Shown here: positions 13,095 through 24,107 of the stretch, one piece after another
Layout of the letters: each line of letters begins with the position of its first letter
Position numbering within the stretch: the stretch's first letter is position 1
Source of the DNA: Gentiana macrophylla
Taxonomy: Eukaryota > Streptophyta > Magnoliopsida > Gentianales > Gentianaceae
Assembly: GCA_026214975.1 (NCBI GenBank)
Contig: CM047814.1
Span: 22,953,058-23,017,057 of the forward strand
Length of the DNA: 64,000 nt
Direction: 5' to 3'
Translations under genes and position numbers: made by a program
Notes under the pieces: generated by a model
What the model was told of the DNA's origin: nothing
Seen by the model: only the letters and a program-made list of their open reading frames with translations
Databases searched by the model: none

Positions 13095-13180
13095 TGTATA
13101 TTTATACATACATACATATATATATATATATACATGTATAATATATACATACATACATGCATACATATATATATATATCA
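13095..13180. repeat. TA/CATA-rich microsatellite
   Basis: Mixed ATAC and TA repeats with a short direct repeat of ATATCAATTATGTTGAT on both sides (about 13069 and 13174), suggesting slippage-mediated duplication. Confidence 0.7.
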
Positions 13181-13962
13181 ATTATGTTGATATACATGTA
13201 TTTTGCAAATTAATTAATCATAGTATTATATTAATTAAAAAATATTCCACATGCCAATTAATTTGGATAGGGGTGCAGATTTGGTTGCGTATAAGATACA
13301 CTTGGATTGTGCAATTTAATTAATAAGATTACCATAAAATTAATTAATATTAGATATTAATTGATTTTTGGAAATAGATTTATGGTAATAAGATAAAGAT
13401 ATATTCAATATATATCTTAGGAAAAATATTTAATATAAGATATTGAATATTAATTGAGATAAATCAATCAAAGGTATTTTCCTTATTTTATTAGGAAAAT
13501 GTATTCTTTATCCTCAATCTACTAAGAAGCTAATCCCAATCAGATTGGGAGACATAAGTGGCGCCACTCACCCTATATAAGAAAGGGGTTGGCTAGCTCT
13601 TTTGTACAACACAATTCCAAGAGCTAATAGTTCTTGTGAAAAATAGAGAGTTTCGTAGAGAGAGTTTAGAGAGCGAGAAAAGGCTAGTCTAGCAACCGGA
13701 TTTTTCTAGTAGCAATCAATGATGGGATTCCGGCGGGATGTTCGGGTGGATCACCGGTAGAGGCCGAACGCTTGGGCGGCTCCGTGCATCGCTACTCTCC
13801 TTAGACGGTCAAAGCGTCGATCTTTTAGATCAACCAAGGTAAACACCGTCTACTAGCTTATTTGTTTATTGCTTAAACGAAGTCGATCCTGGTTAAAAAG
13901 AAATAAATTTGAATTCATTGTGTTCCCGTAGATTTCTAACAAGAAATTAACCAATTCTAAGT

Positions 13963-14833
13963 GTGATTTTGCATAATGGAGTCTATTTCACTTTTTATTG
14001 CTTCTTTCCAAGAAGACGCTTCGGATTTGACATAGCCTCGGCATATGTTCTTGGATCGCTTTCTACCATATATGTGAGAAAATCCGGACCAAATGATGTT
14101 GAAGTCCTAGCCGTTTACTTCTACGAGGTTCGATTCCTCATTTTCTCGAGTGGTGTCCTGTAAGGATTCATTTGCCCGCTTATTTGGACTTGTGTCTTCA
14201 TTGTTTCTGTCTTTGTTAGGAAAGACATCCTCGAAAAACACACATTTCTTGACTCCATGACGGTATTCACATGTACATCGGGGATGTCGATTTATGCACT
14301 AGAAATCTATATGCACTAATCTTTATTCGCATAACCGATAAATATGCAATCTATCGTTTTAGGCCCAATCTTTATTTGTTTAGGTTTAGGCACTTCTACC
14401 TTTGCTAAACACCCCCACACTTTCAAGTATTTTTAGCCTGGCCTATTGCCTTTCCACAACTCATATAGGGTCTTATCCATCTTTTCCAATGGAATTCTAT
14501 TAAGAATGATATTTGATGAGAGGATGGCCTCCCCCCACAAGTTCTGAGGTAAACCCAAACTTATCAACATAGCGTTTATCATCTCTTTTAGAGTGTGGTG
14601 CTTGCGTTCAGCAATACCATTTGATTGAGGTGTATACGGAGCGATGGTTTGATGAATAATGCCAGATTGTGAACATATTTCATTAAGCGGTGCATCATAT
14701 TCACCACCTCGATCACTACTGAACCTTTTGATTCATTTGCTAAGTTGATTTTCGACTTCATTCTTATAGTTTTAAAAGCCTCGAATGTCTCATCTTTGCT
14801 ACTTAGCAAATAGTATAACAGTATCTTGTACAA
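13963..14833 (-). pseudogene. Copia integrase C-terminal half and reverse-transcriptase start, frameshifted
   Basis: The minus strand shows, in shifting frames, the wording of a Copia integrase core and its tail (for example SDRGGEY and APYTPQSNG-like stretches around 14630-14720). At the left end comes the beginning of the RVT_2 domain. At least two frame changes separate the pieces, and the reading stops at 13942 against the other element's LTR. Confidence 0.6.
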
Positions 14834-15378
14834 TCATCAATAAATGTTACAAAGTATTTTTTACCGACTCTCGATTGCACAAATTTTAAATCACACAAAT
14901 CTGTATGAATTAAATCTAACGGTTCTGTGTTTCTTTCCACTGAAGGAAATGAAGCCTTAATCATTTTAGCTTCGACACATATTTGGCATTTTTCAGTTTG
15001 ATTAAACTTTATATTAGGTAATAAATCTAAATTCATCATTCTACGAATTGATTTATTATTAACATGTCCTAATCGATTATGCCATAAACAAGAAGACTCA
15101 AGCAAGTAAGCAGAAGTAGATGCAATTTTATTAGCCTCATCGGGCACAACATTTTTAGGCACAATGGCTATTACATTCCACTTAAACATACCCTCGGTGA
15201 GATAGCCTCTACCGACAAACACTTCATTTTTGGTCAGAAAGACTTTATCAGAACCAAACATCATCCTGAAACCAGCCTTGCTCAACATAGCACCAAAACC
15301 TAGATTCCTACGAATGTCATGAACATGGAGAACATTGGTCAATGTCAGCTTCTTCCCAGAAGTCATCTTCAGAATCAC
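14803..15378 (-). pseudogene. Copia GAG-pre-integrase and integrase N-terminal part
   Basis: About 190 residues are open. They include the GAG-pre-integrase signature LWHNRLGHVN, the zinc-binding pair KCQICVEAK (second half of the HHCC motif) and the start of the catalytic core with TDLCD and YFVTFIDDCTRY, whose first Asp is the first catalytic acidic residue. The integrase would join element cDNA to host DNA. The frame breaks before the second catalytic Asp, so no active enzyme can be made. Confidence 0.8.
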
Positions 15379-15496
15379 ATTGCTGTTCCCGAGCGTTTGA
15401 ATGAGAAGAGTTTCCCATCCACAGATATCTCACCACTCCAAATTTTATAGGTTGAAAAAATTGCACGGTCGGTACAAACATGTCTTGTGGCTCCAG

Positions 15497-16503
15497 TAGG
15501 GATGATAATGGGTACGGGTGGGCATGGATTTTACTATATCCATACCCTACCCATCAAATTATTTTCCTACTCATACCCTACCTATTACCCATGCAGGTAG
15601 AAGTTCTCTTACCCATTCCCCACTCCACGTGGATATCCACGGGTCTATGGATATCTGATTTTATCATCAAAATTTATGATAAGAAAATTTGAGTAACAAT
15701 TGCTGACGTAAATACACAAAATCGAGATTTAATATACGTGTTGATTCCTTAAAACGTGATATTTAAATCTGTTTGTTCATTGTCCTTGTGTATCAAAATG
15801 TTGAATCCTTAGAACGTGATAATTGTTCTATAAGGTAAGAAGTTTCACACAAGACAAAAAATATATAAATCTTACAATATATAAAATAAAGTAAATTCAT
15901 GAATCATGATATAATATCTTGTAGACTCCCAAAATATCACAAATGTGACAAAATATATTTATCTTACTCAAAAACATAAATAAATTTATCAATTTCTTAA
16001 GGAAAAAAAAAAAGAAACAAACAAATGTGCCTTAGATTTCCATGATCTAATTTTCTTAAAATATATTAGATTACATATACAGTGAAATAAGTTAAAAGCA
16101 GAAGATCAAAAAAATCTCACTTAATAACCTTGATTTTGGCTGCATAAGTTGCGAATAAAAAAAACTTACCAATATACACTTGTAATAAGATTGATACTGA
16201 TTTTGGGTTTGACAATTGATGTTAGGGAAAATAGATTAGCTTCAAGAATACATTATTAAAAACAAAACAAGCAAAAGATTTTTTGAAAACAAATCGCACT
16301 TTTCAACCTTGATTTTGACAGTGCGAATCGATTTTGAGAGAAAACACCCAATTTTTACCTCGAAAATTGATATATAAGATGAAGAATAATAGTGTTATTT
16401 AAATTACATATATTTGTTTTGTTATTTTGTTTCTTTTCAAGTGAGATGTTTTTTTTTTTTTTTTACTTTCTTGGTAATGTATGCAGTAATTATTTAATCA
16501 TGA

Positions 16504-16587
<84 letters not shown>

Positions 16588-16916
16588 ACATGGAGTCGGG
16601 TGGGTATTATGATGGGTAGACAACACATATCCATACCCTCGATCGATGGCAATCAAATGGAATCTTGAACCTAGTGGCTTGGGAGACAGAAGTATTGCGA
16701 AAGAAGGGCATCCCTTTTCCCATCCAAGCGTACATGAGGAAGAATCCATCGAGTCCGTCCAGCTTCCTACCAACCAAAGGCACTCACCTCCCCTACCCAC
16801 GGCGGGTTTTGGAATATGAAACCCATACCCTCCCCTACCCTAAAAAATACCCTACCCTAACGGGTAGGGTCGGATGGATATCCACCAGGTCGGGTCGAAA
16901 TCGACATCGATCCCTA
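15497..16916. mobile_element. hAT-like element (1420 bp) inside the Copia protease
   Basis: An exact 8-bp target duplication GGCTCCAG lies at 15489-15496 and 16917-16924. Terminal inverted repeats are TAGGGATGATAATGG at the left and CATCGATCCCTA at the right. Both ends are unusually rich in GGGTA / TACCC wording. No transposase frame is visible; a T-rich tract and a (CT)n(TA)n microsatellite (16504-16579) lie inside. The insertion falls between the codons of the host element's protease motif Asp-Thr-Gly-Ala and the following Thr. Confidence 0.85.
16504..16586. repeat. (CT)n(TA)n(CA)n compound microsatellite
   Basis: About ten CT units run into about 28 TA units and then four CA units, inside the hAT-like element. 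Confidence 0.95.
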
Positions 16917-16924
16917 GGCTCCAG

Positions 16925-17227
16925 TGTCCACATACCATTGTCTTGGATTCCCCACAGAATTGCATTCTGTCACCACAGCGCAGAACATGTCATCATCACC
17001 ATCAGTTTCAGCCACATGTGTCTTTGGCTGAAATGACTTCTTTCCATGGCACTCAGCTGCACGGTGCCCAAATTTGCCACAGTTGCGACATTCACCATTA
17101 AACTTAAATGGAGTTTGTGGTTACTTAGACGTTTCACCAGTTTTCTTGGAAGATTGACTAGTTTTCTTCCTCTTACGATTTTGACCTTCGCATGCATGAG
17201 CTTTGGCTTTGTCAACTTTGCCAACAC
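16925..17227 (-). pseudogene. Copia zinc knuckle and protease start
   Basis: On the minus strand 17090-17049 encodes a CCHC zinc knuckle (C-x2-C-x4-H-x4-C: CRNCGKFGHRAAEC), the nucleic-acid-binding part of gag. About 25 codons on, the frame reaches YVDTGA, the aspartic protease active site, where the hAT element interrupts it. Beyond the insertion the reading resumes at 15496 with TRHVC, as in Copia proteases. Confidence 0.75.
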
Positions 17228-17390
17228 GTTTATTCTCGGATGCTCTATTATTCTCCCCTATCTGAGTCGGACAATTAGATCATCTATAGACATCTGCTTT
17301 TTAGCTTGTGTTTGAGATAACTTTTATACTCCTTCCATGAAGAAGGTAATTTCTCAATCACACAGGCTACTTGAAAATTTTCATTAATAA

Positions 17391-17924
17391 TCATACCTCT
17401 TCTAAAAATTCGGATATAATTAATTGTAATTCCTCAACTTGTTTGATTATGGTTTTGGAATCGACCATCTTATATTTCAGAAATTTACCTACAATAAATT
17501 TCTTAGCACCTGCATATTCAATTTTATACTTTTTCTCTAATGCAAGCCACAATGTTTTAGCATTTTCAAACATGCAATAAACACCATACAGAGTATTGTC
17601 TAAACAATTTAGAATGTAATTTTTGCACAAAAAATCACTATGCTTCCAACTCTCTTGAGCAAGCAGAGCCATGTGTTCGAGGTTGTCTGGAGGCACATCT
17701 GGTTGCTCTTCAGTGAGCATCCTGGCTAATCCAAGTGTAGTCAAGTAGAACAGCATCTTTTGCTGCCAACGCTTGAAATTCAGCCCATTAAATTTTTCTG
17801 GCTTCTCACCATGAGATGAACTAGCCACATCAACAGTAGATTGTGTCACAACAGTAGTAGGCACAGTTGCATTTGATAGTGGATTCAGACTTCCACTTGC
17901 CGTAGCATCAACAGTAGGTGTCAA
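17391..17924 (-). pseudogene. Copia gag (UBN2-type) fragment
   Basis: About 177 codons are open from an ATG. The N-terminus is Ser/Thr/Val-rich, followed by the gag core typical of Copia elements: KFNGLNFKRWQQKMLFYLT, then an LWxxLEKKY-like stretch (ALEKKYKIEYAGAKKF). This protein would form the virus-like particle. Frame breaks separate it from the zinc knuckle at 17049-17090, so the polyprotein is not intact. Confidence 0.75.
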
Positions 17925-18300
17925 TGACGCATCATTAACAGTAGTTATTTCTGTTCAAAGACAGAAGATCCACAATCAGATTTTGGTTCGTTAAAACGAG
18001 ACCAAACAGTAGCAAGATTTTACTGAATATCAACGAGATATTCAGGTTCAGCAGAATAAATAAAATAAATTGTTCAAAGTTGAAATTTATTTTATTATTT
18101 TATTTCGCATAAAGAAACTTTTCATAGCATAAGAAAGCTCTGAAAAAAATTCTTAAGATTGTTATACCCGTAGTATTTTATGCGAAATGGAATTAATAAA
18201 CATAAAGAAGAAGAACAATTTTTATATATATACTAGGAAAATAAACAATTGTGCTCGCATGTAGCATTTTCCTGTTTGTATTTAATTAACTCTGATACAT

Positions 18301-18660
18301 TACGATGGCATGTCCGGCACGTGTCGGCTGATGAAATGAATATCCGACACATCTTCGACACCTCCTGACATCATATGGATACTTTTCGATACTACTGATT
18401 TTTATTTTTCAATTTCTACTTAAATTTATTTTAACCGAAAAATGAAGCTATCTTCGACATTATTTGCAACAACACGTGTTCTACCAAAATCACGACACGA
18501 CACGCTCCGATACACCCCGACGCCATATCCAACAGGTGTCGGTTGATGAAATGAATATTAATTATAATTTTAATTAAAATCTAACACACCGTCAACACTC
18601 CACGACACAAAATCGACACATTTCGACACTACTGAACCCTTTTTTTGTATTCTCAGATCT
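18301..18660. repeat. Dispersed repeat with GTGTCGG phrases
   Basis: The phrase GTGTCGGYTGATGAAATGAA occurs at about 18322 and 18537, accompanied by several CGACAC / GACACAT words. The spacing and the CACGTGTCGG-type wording suggest a decayed transposon, but I found no clean termini. Confidence 0.4.
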
Positions 18661-18829
18661 AGGCTAATTTTAACGGCCATGGTAAAATACACAATTCGAA
18701 TTTCCATAGAAATTAAATCAACAATACACTATAATGGTCTAACAATATTTGTGGCGAAATAATTTTTTTTTTTTCGGATACTTAATATTTTATATAAACA
18801 ATATGTTTTTACTGAAAAAAATTCATTTC

Positions 18830-19090
18830 AAGAAATTTAATATTTCATGTAATCGTCAAACCCAATTTTTTTGGCATGATATAAAGATCATGTAAGCGAC
18901 GTGTCGTGGCGCTTATATCTTGAAAGTAATCATATCGCCACAGATAAAAACGATATGTCTTTTTATGAAATGAATTTATTTTAATAAATTTATAATATTT
19001 CATGTAAAAGTCAAAGACAATTTTTTTGGCATGATACAAAGATCGTGTCGGCAACAAGTCGTGGTATTATATTTTGAAAATAGTTATACA
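18830..19090. repeat. Tandem duplication, period about 150 bp
   Basis: The block TAATATTTCATGTAA...TTTTTTTGGCATGATA...GTCGTGG appears at about 18838-18908 and again at about 18988-19062. The copies are clearly diverged. No coding frame. Confidence 0.65.
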
Positions 19091-19189
19091 TTTGCTATAT
19101 ATATTCGCACATTAAAAGGTGATATAATTGAGTCCTCCAAAATGAAACAATTTAACTCAAACCCTTCTTCTAAAAAAAAATAAAAAAAA

Positions 19190-19272
19190 TAAAATTCTGG
19201 ACTAGGCCGATGAACAGTTTAAAAAAATGGAATGGGCCGATGAACAGTAAAAAAAAAAAAAAGAACCAATCT

Positions 19273-19309
<37 letters not shown>

Positions 19310-19400
19310 GGACTGGGCCGATGAACAGTATAAAAAAAAGAAAAAAAGAACTGGGCTGGGCCAATTAACAGTAAAAAAAAAAGAACCAATAAAAAAACAC
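19190..19400. repeat. Short tandem repeat with poly(A) tracts
   Basis: Four copies of a unit around GGGCCGATGAACAGT (the fourth altered to GGGCCAATTAACAGT) alternate with A-rich tracts, the longest about 35 A at 19275-19309. The copies vary in length mainly through the A-runs. Confidence 0.75.
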
Positions 19401-19447
19401 TTGTCACACTCCCTTAACACCCTTCTTTCTTATTACTAAGAGAAGGA

Positions 19448-19466
19448 TATATATATATATATATGT
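19448..19466. repeat. (TA)n microsatellite
   Basis: Short TA run at the point where the interior of the minus-strand LTR element breaks off. Confidence 0.8.
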
Positions 19467-19569
19467 AAAAAATTACAAGTACAGTGATGGAAAAATAAAT
19501 AAGGATATGCTAAGAACTGAGGCGAGATGAAATTTTGTCCTTAAGACAAATTCGCTCCGCTTATACCAC

Positions 19570-20487
19570 TGGATTATGCAATTGTCTCTTAAGATTACTC
19601 AAGATATCTGAGTTCAAAGAGAGGTACTTCAACTCTGAACAAACTTGAACTCTGACAACACTTCAGAAAACTCTTCAACCTTATATGCAAAACTATATGA
19701 ATGTGTATTATATTTCTGTTATTGTAACTTGTGTGTCTTCTCCATGTTGTGAAGGCTTGTTTATATAGAGGTTTGAGCAAGCAATTGAGAAGTCTCAGCA
19801 TTGATAACCATTAATGCATTTACTCCCACTACTCTCACTTTGATATCAGTATTGATCATGACAGTTTCGAAGAAGATGAAAAGTTTCAGCCAGTTTCAAA
19901 GAAGATGAAAGGTTTCAGCTGACTTCGACTCTGCTGAACATTCAGCATTGCTGAGCCTCAGCTGACTTCGACTCTGCAGAGTTTGTCGTCACCCTGCTGA
20001 TCGGCTGAGCCTCGCCACTCCGCTGATTTTGTCCAAAAATATAATACTAGCCCAATTCCCCAAAGCCAACACCTAAGGTCAACGGTCAACAGGCACGGGC
20101 AGGCGGCGGCGCATGCGTACGAGTGGCAATTTTAGCAGTACATCGCCTAACTAAAACATTCCGAGTCTTCCTCCATTTCTCTAGGAGCTTATACCCATCA
20201 TCAATTGTCATCATTTAAATACTTGACATTGGACCACTCATGTTCCAATGTGGGATAAAGAGTTTACACAACTCTACTCCCAATATCTCACAAACAACTT
20301 AAAGCGTTAATATCTCATTCATCCGTAATCCGAATTGAATAATTTTAACACGTAGCACGTAGTTTCTAATGATTTAATAAAGTCTCAATAACTTTAATAA
20401 AAGTCTTATCGAACTCGCTTTTTAAAGTAGTTGTCGAAAATGATTAAAAAATCGATAAAATCATTTTTTGCTCTATTTTCTCCAACA
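19570..20487 (-). mobile_element. Minus-strand LTR with primer-binding site
   Basis: On the minus strand the LTR begins TGTTGGAGAAAATAG (20487) and ends GCATAATCCA (19570). One base further is TGGTATAAGCGGAGC (19568-19554), a diverged initiator-tRNA-Met primer-binding site. A TATA box on the minus strand lies at about 19756-19763. A GTCGAAGTCAGCTGA-type phrase is repeated at about 19918 and 19961. Only about 100 bp of interior follow before the sequence breaks off near 19450. The first 200 bp of the LTR share wording with 8065-8280 inside the hAT element. No second LTR was found. Confidence 0.65.
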
Positions 20488-21719
20488 ATATTAACATCAC
20501 AAGGTACAACTTGAACTTAATTCGGTTGTTTAATAACCAAAGATAACAACTTCATAACATCTTCAGCATGACTAAAAATTTGCATCGAAGGAATCGTCCT
20601 CAACATGCGAATCTTCTTGAGGAGGGAAGACATAAAATAAAACTGGGGTAAGTACGCTGAAATCCAAAGAACATTAATCACAAATAACTTTACAATCACT
20701 AACAAGTTTGTATGAAGACACACTCCATCTCTAATTGCCCCGCTAGCAAGACTCAATCATGCAAGGGGTTTGTTATACTTATGGCCTAAGTACACTTTGC
20801 ATGATGAGAATACACTACGACATATCCTTCAACTTCCCATATAGCACGGGCTGTCCCGAGTGGAGTATTACTCCGAGTTGCGAAACAAAAACGTGTCTCA
20901 CCAAAAATCATGTTGTTTTTTCTGTTAGACTCATTATATAAGTATTTACGTAATTAACTAACCACTTATGTTCATTCATATAAAGGCTCCTTATACCACT
21001 ATACCTTAAACCATTGTATTCCAAATCTACCTAGTACATTGTATAGAAAATATTAGATATTGATTTTTTTTAGGAAAAAAATATTAGATATTGATTTAAA
21101 ATATATATTCCTATACCTCTATACTGATTTAACATTCCACAATATCTAAAAACAATTGACACAACACAACTATTATAATATTTCTCTAATAAAAAAAGAG
21201 CACAACGCACTATAATTCATTTCCCTAAAAAATGGCACAACACAAGACAACTATATATATATTTATTTTTGTAAAAATAAAAATATAGCAAAATACAACT
21301 ATATCGGCAAGTTAATCATCATAAACAATACAAAACTAAGCACCAAAACAACAATCTACGATTTTTTTTGAACACCCAATTACCTTTTGCAAAAGTTGAA
21401 AACACAACCACACAAGAATTACAAGCAAGCTTCGAACCTATTTTGATTCCTACAATACAAAAACACCTACAATTACGTCTACAATCGATAAACACCGGGA
21501 TCATAAGAGTAATATCAGCTGAAAGACTAAGCAATGAAGATGACAGCTGAGTAAGATTCGGATCTATAGATCGAGACCAGAAGTGCAAGATCAATAGAGC
21601 TAAGTCCTATCACAGCTGAGTCTTATTACATCTGAATCTTATCTAGCTGAGTTCTTTCACTGTTGAGAATTATTCAAATGAGTCCTATCTCAACTGATAA
21701 GATTTAACTAGTTTATAGA
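20488..21719. other. No recognisable feature
   Basis: AT-rich DNA. Open stretches of 60-90 codons at 20517-20756 and 21319-21594 show no family wording and are probably chance. Around 21575-21705 the phrase CAGCTGAGTC recurs with variations. Confidence 0.4.
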
Positions 21720-23172
21720 CTCAAAATACAAGTACAATGATAATCAAATGCCAAAAGATAAATTACACATAGTTCAAACTTATTGTCTTTTATGAGCAGC
21801 CAGTGAAAAATCTCATAACACAAAGCCGCACTAATCAAATTAAAGATCCTGGACTAAAATTGTACAACTCTTTGACCCCTAAATTACAATTCAACTGAAC
21901 AATTACACTTTATCAAACTACTACCAAACACTACTTGGAATCAATGAGCCTACTAGAGCAGTTTCTACTATCCAAACTAGATAGAATCACCTAATGTCCT
22001 AAACCAACCAAAGACCACCCAAGTCGTAATCAGATATCTCAAATTTGATTGCTCTTAATGGCCCAAAGACACTCTCTAGACTCGCATACAGAACCTAACT
22101 CAAAGTAAACATATAAGAGATAATGATAGGTGTACATCCAAAATTTACATAGAGTTTACACCCTCATTCATCTCACCATTCATTTTTATTTTCAAAAAAA
22201 AAAAAAAAAAAAAACACTCACAACCACTTGCCATGAGGTGATGTAGGGTGTAAACTTTACGTAGATTTTTGAGAGTACATAATAGAAGAGAAAATTTGAG
22301 TAGATCGGATAAATGCCAAAATAAATAAAATTGTTATATTGTAATCAACATAATAGTGGATAAGTGTTTGTTTATTGTTAGGATTTGAATAGATTGCATG
22401 CATATGCTTAGAATCCCTTATACTTTGAATTCTGTTATGATTTCTATATTTTAAATTATGATTTATGCCATTTATCTTCAAAAAAAAATCATGTCATTTA
22501 TCTCCTATAAAATAGACACCTACTGTATCATTTCATTTAATCTTAATAAAAGAAAAGATAAGTTCAGTGTTCTATGTGTTTTTCAGAATATTCGATTTTC
22601 TTTAAGATACCCATCGTCATCCAACTTAAAGATACTAAGAAACTTAAACAAAAACGCAACTATGCACATATCACATAAGAACTAACAAAGATTCACAGTT
22701 GCACCTCTACCAGCAAAATTAGAACACAAAATGCAAAAAAAGAGAAACAAAAATTTCCTAAATAAAAACACATTCACAAATCAATGATCAATGTTATGGG
22801 CACAAAATTTTAAACTAAGACAACAAATCTTCTCGACGTACATGAACACAAAATTTAAAATGGTCTAGAATCAAATCTTACATGATATGTCAAATCAATA
22901 AAAGTAAAGAAATTTATGGTGGACCATTTTCAATAAAAAAGAAACCACCATGATATGGTGGTCCTTTTCTTGGTTGAACCACCATAAAATCTCTGATATA
23001 GGAAAAACAATCCATGGGTGTACGTGGTTTAAAGAAACAAATCTTACATGGTGGCATTAGCATAGGACAAGATTTTTTTATCTGAAAATATTATGAATCT
23101 GCAAAACGTGTAGTATTATCTCATTGGAAATAAAAATAATGTGCAGTAAATATTGGGCTATCCCAAAAATCC
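21720..23172 (+). other. Duplicated 5' flank of PLC1
   Basis: This is one of four copies of a flank that precedes each plantacyanin gene (others begin near 24108, 38270 and 62095). Landmarks are ATCAAATGCCRAAAGATAAA, a short inverted-repeat MITE (22119 onward) and about 650 bp of shared sequence leading to the TATA box. In this copy about 325 bp of unrelated AT-rich sequence (22277-22601) splits the right end of the MITE. Confidence 0.7.
22119..22276. mobile_element. MITE with long inverted ends (PLC1 copy, interrupted)
   Basis: Left arm GATAATGATAGGTGTAC and a right arm reading as its inverse (GGGTGTAAACTTTACGTAG) face each other across a short centre. The last bases of the right arm are displaced to about 22602-22618 by a 325-bp insertion. 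Intact versions are at 38638-38813 and 62482-62660. Confidence 0.6.
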
Positions 23173-23179
23173 TATAAAA
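23173..23179 (+). promoter_or_regulatory. TATA box of PLC1
   Basis: TATAAAA within CCTATAAAAGGCAAC, 86 bp before the ATG. The same wording sits at the same distance in the other three plantacyanin genes, which share the whole upstream region, so all four probably have similar core promoters. Confidence 0.75.
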
Positions 23180-23264
23180 GGCAACATCGTCAAAGTGAAA
23201 ATCATATGTTGTCTCTTTGTAAGTTTTGATATCCTTGAATTTAAAATCCATATATTCTTTCAAT

Positions 23265-23717
23265 ATGGCTAAAGTTGTTTTTTTTATGACTCTTTTTCTT
23301 TATGGGCTTCTAACATCTAACATTGTAAGAGCAACGACATTTAACGTTGGAGATGACAAAGGCTGGAATTTCGGAGTTAATTCGTGGCCAACGGGCAAAA
23401 CTTTCAAGGCAGGAGATGTGCTTGGTATATTCATATCATTTTTCGATTTTTCTCACAAACAATTTTGTTTCATTATACTCTTGTAAACGTACTATTAATT
23501 ACCGTTTTGTGTATTCTCGGCAGTGTTTAAATATCCTCCAACCGTCCACAATGTGATCAAAGTGAGCGAAGCGGATTATAACTCATGTAATCCCAGAGGC
23601 ACTCGGTTTAGCTCGGGAAATGATCGAGTAACACTGGAAGCAGGCACCAATTTCTTTATCTGTGGAATCGGCATGCATTGCAAAAACAATCTCAAGATTT
23701 CCGTCACAGCAAATTAA
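23265..23717 (+). CDS. PLC1: plantacyanin-like blue copper protein (two exons)
   Basis: Exon 1 is 23265-23424 and exon 2 is 23524-23717, joined across a 99-bp GT...AG intron that splits a Val codon, giving 117 residues. Residues 1-23 form a hydrophobic signal peptide ending IVRA; the mature protein starts TTFNVGDD. The rest is one phytocyanin domain of normal plantacyanin length. Predicted copper ligands are His62, Cys100 and His105; Cys75 and Cys106 should form the disulfide. The axial position, Met in classical plantacyanins and Gln in stellacyanins, is Leu110 here, and the usual Gly before the His is Met104. Plantacyanins are secreted to the cell wall and are linked to pollen-tube guidance and redox signalling; that is family knowledge. 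No GPI or arabinogalactan tail is present. Compared with its paralogues it has Leu15-Leu16, Arg78 and Arg88. Confidence 0.93.
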
Positions 23718-24107
23718 TCAAAATAAATCTCAAAAAGCATAGACACTTACTTTGAAAGCATCATGGACCGTTTGAAAATGTATGCATTAATTAAGCTTCG
23801 TTTCGTTGTGTTTCTTTTTTGCATCAGAAATAAAACTTGGATTTATCATCTCAGTTGAATATTGAAGCGAGTTCTTGTTTGGCATATTCATATGTATTGG
23901 CTTTAGGTTGCAATCTATCGATAAACCCCTTAAAGTACAACACATTTAAGAGGTTTTCACAACTTAATTAGTTGACCCTCGATCGGAAGGCTTTCTAAAT
24001 TGTTTTGACCTCTCGTCTATAGCCCTAGGCTCGATCGGTAAGGACTTAGTCAAAATGTTCCTTGTACTTATGCAACAATCATGGAGCCAATCTCTCCTCT
24101 ACATGCT
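23718..24107 (+). other. Shared 3' flank of PLC1
   Basis: The 3' sequence is shared with the other PLC genes: TTAATTAAGCTT, then TTGCATCAGAAATAAAACTTGG, which contains AATAAA (about 23830) as a likely polyadenylation signal. Near 24108 the sequence passes directly into the next gene's 5' flank, so here the tandem unit is about 3.46 kb from start codon to start codon. Confidence 0.6.

Larger units (their letters stand above)
5041..13941 (+). mobile_element. Degenerate Copia-like LTR retrotransposon (composite)
   Basis: Two similar direct repeats end in CTAACA (5041-5695 and 13294-13941). The left copy is followed at 5697 by TGGTATCGGAGA, matching an initiator-tRNA-Met primer-binding site. On the right, a polypurine tract AAGTGGGAGA (11909-11918) directly precedes TGTTGAAATAG at 11920, so the true 3' LTR is probably 11920-13941 (TG...CA) and the 5' LTR has lost its first 1.4 kb or so. 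The interior has no long frame; one relic of a Copia polyprotein is visible at 10256-10282 (VFVSKHAIF). A hAT element lies inside (7635-8503). No matching target-site duplication was found, so the left border is probably rearranged. Confidence 0.65.
11920..13941 (+). repeat. 3' LTR of the Copia-like element (about 2.0 kb)
   Basis: It begins TGTTGAAATAG after a polypurine tract and ends TTTCTAACA, giving imperfect terminal inverted repeats (TGTTGAAA against TGTTAGAAA). A (TA)n tract fills 12001-12057. The last 648 bases match the 5' LTR. Its interior 12663-12960 recurs at 53209-53510, which supports these parts belonging to one LTR. Confidence 0.6.
13942..18300 (-). mobile_element. Minus-strand Copia retrotransposon remnant
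   Basis: Read right to left, the order is gag (17924-17391), zinc knuckle (17090-17049), protease start (about 16975-16917), a hAT insertion, the rest of protease, GAG-pre-integrase and integrase (15378 downward), and the start of the reverse-transcriptase domain (ending near 13942 in wording of the type WKEAIKSEIDSIM). This is the Copia gene order. The reverse transcriptase and RNase H are missing: the frame stops where the 3' LTR of the neighbouring element begins. A possible primer-binding-site relic (minus strand TATCAGAGT) lies at about 18288-18296, but no LTR was found beyond it. Confidence 0.75.

Noticed and set aside
20517..20756. 79-codon minus-strand ORF
   Set aside because: Could not be linked to any family; adjacent frames contain stops and no splice-compatible neighbours were found.
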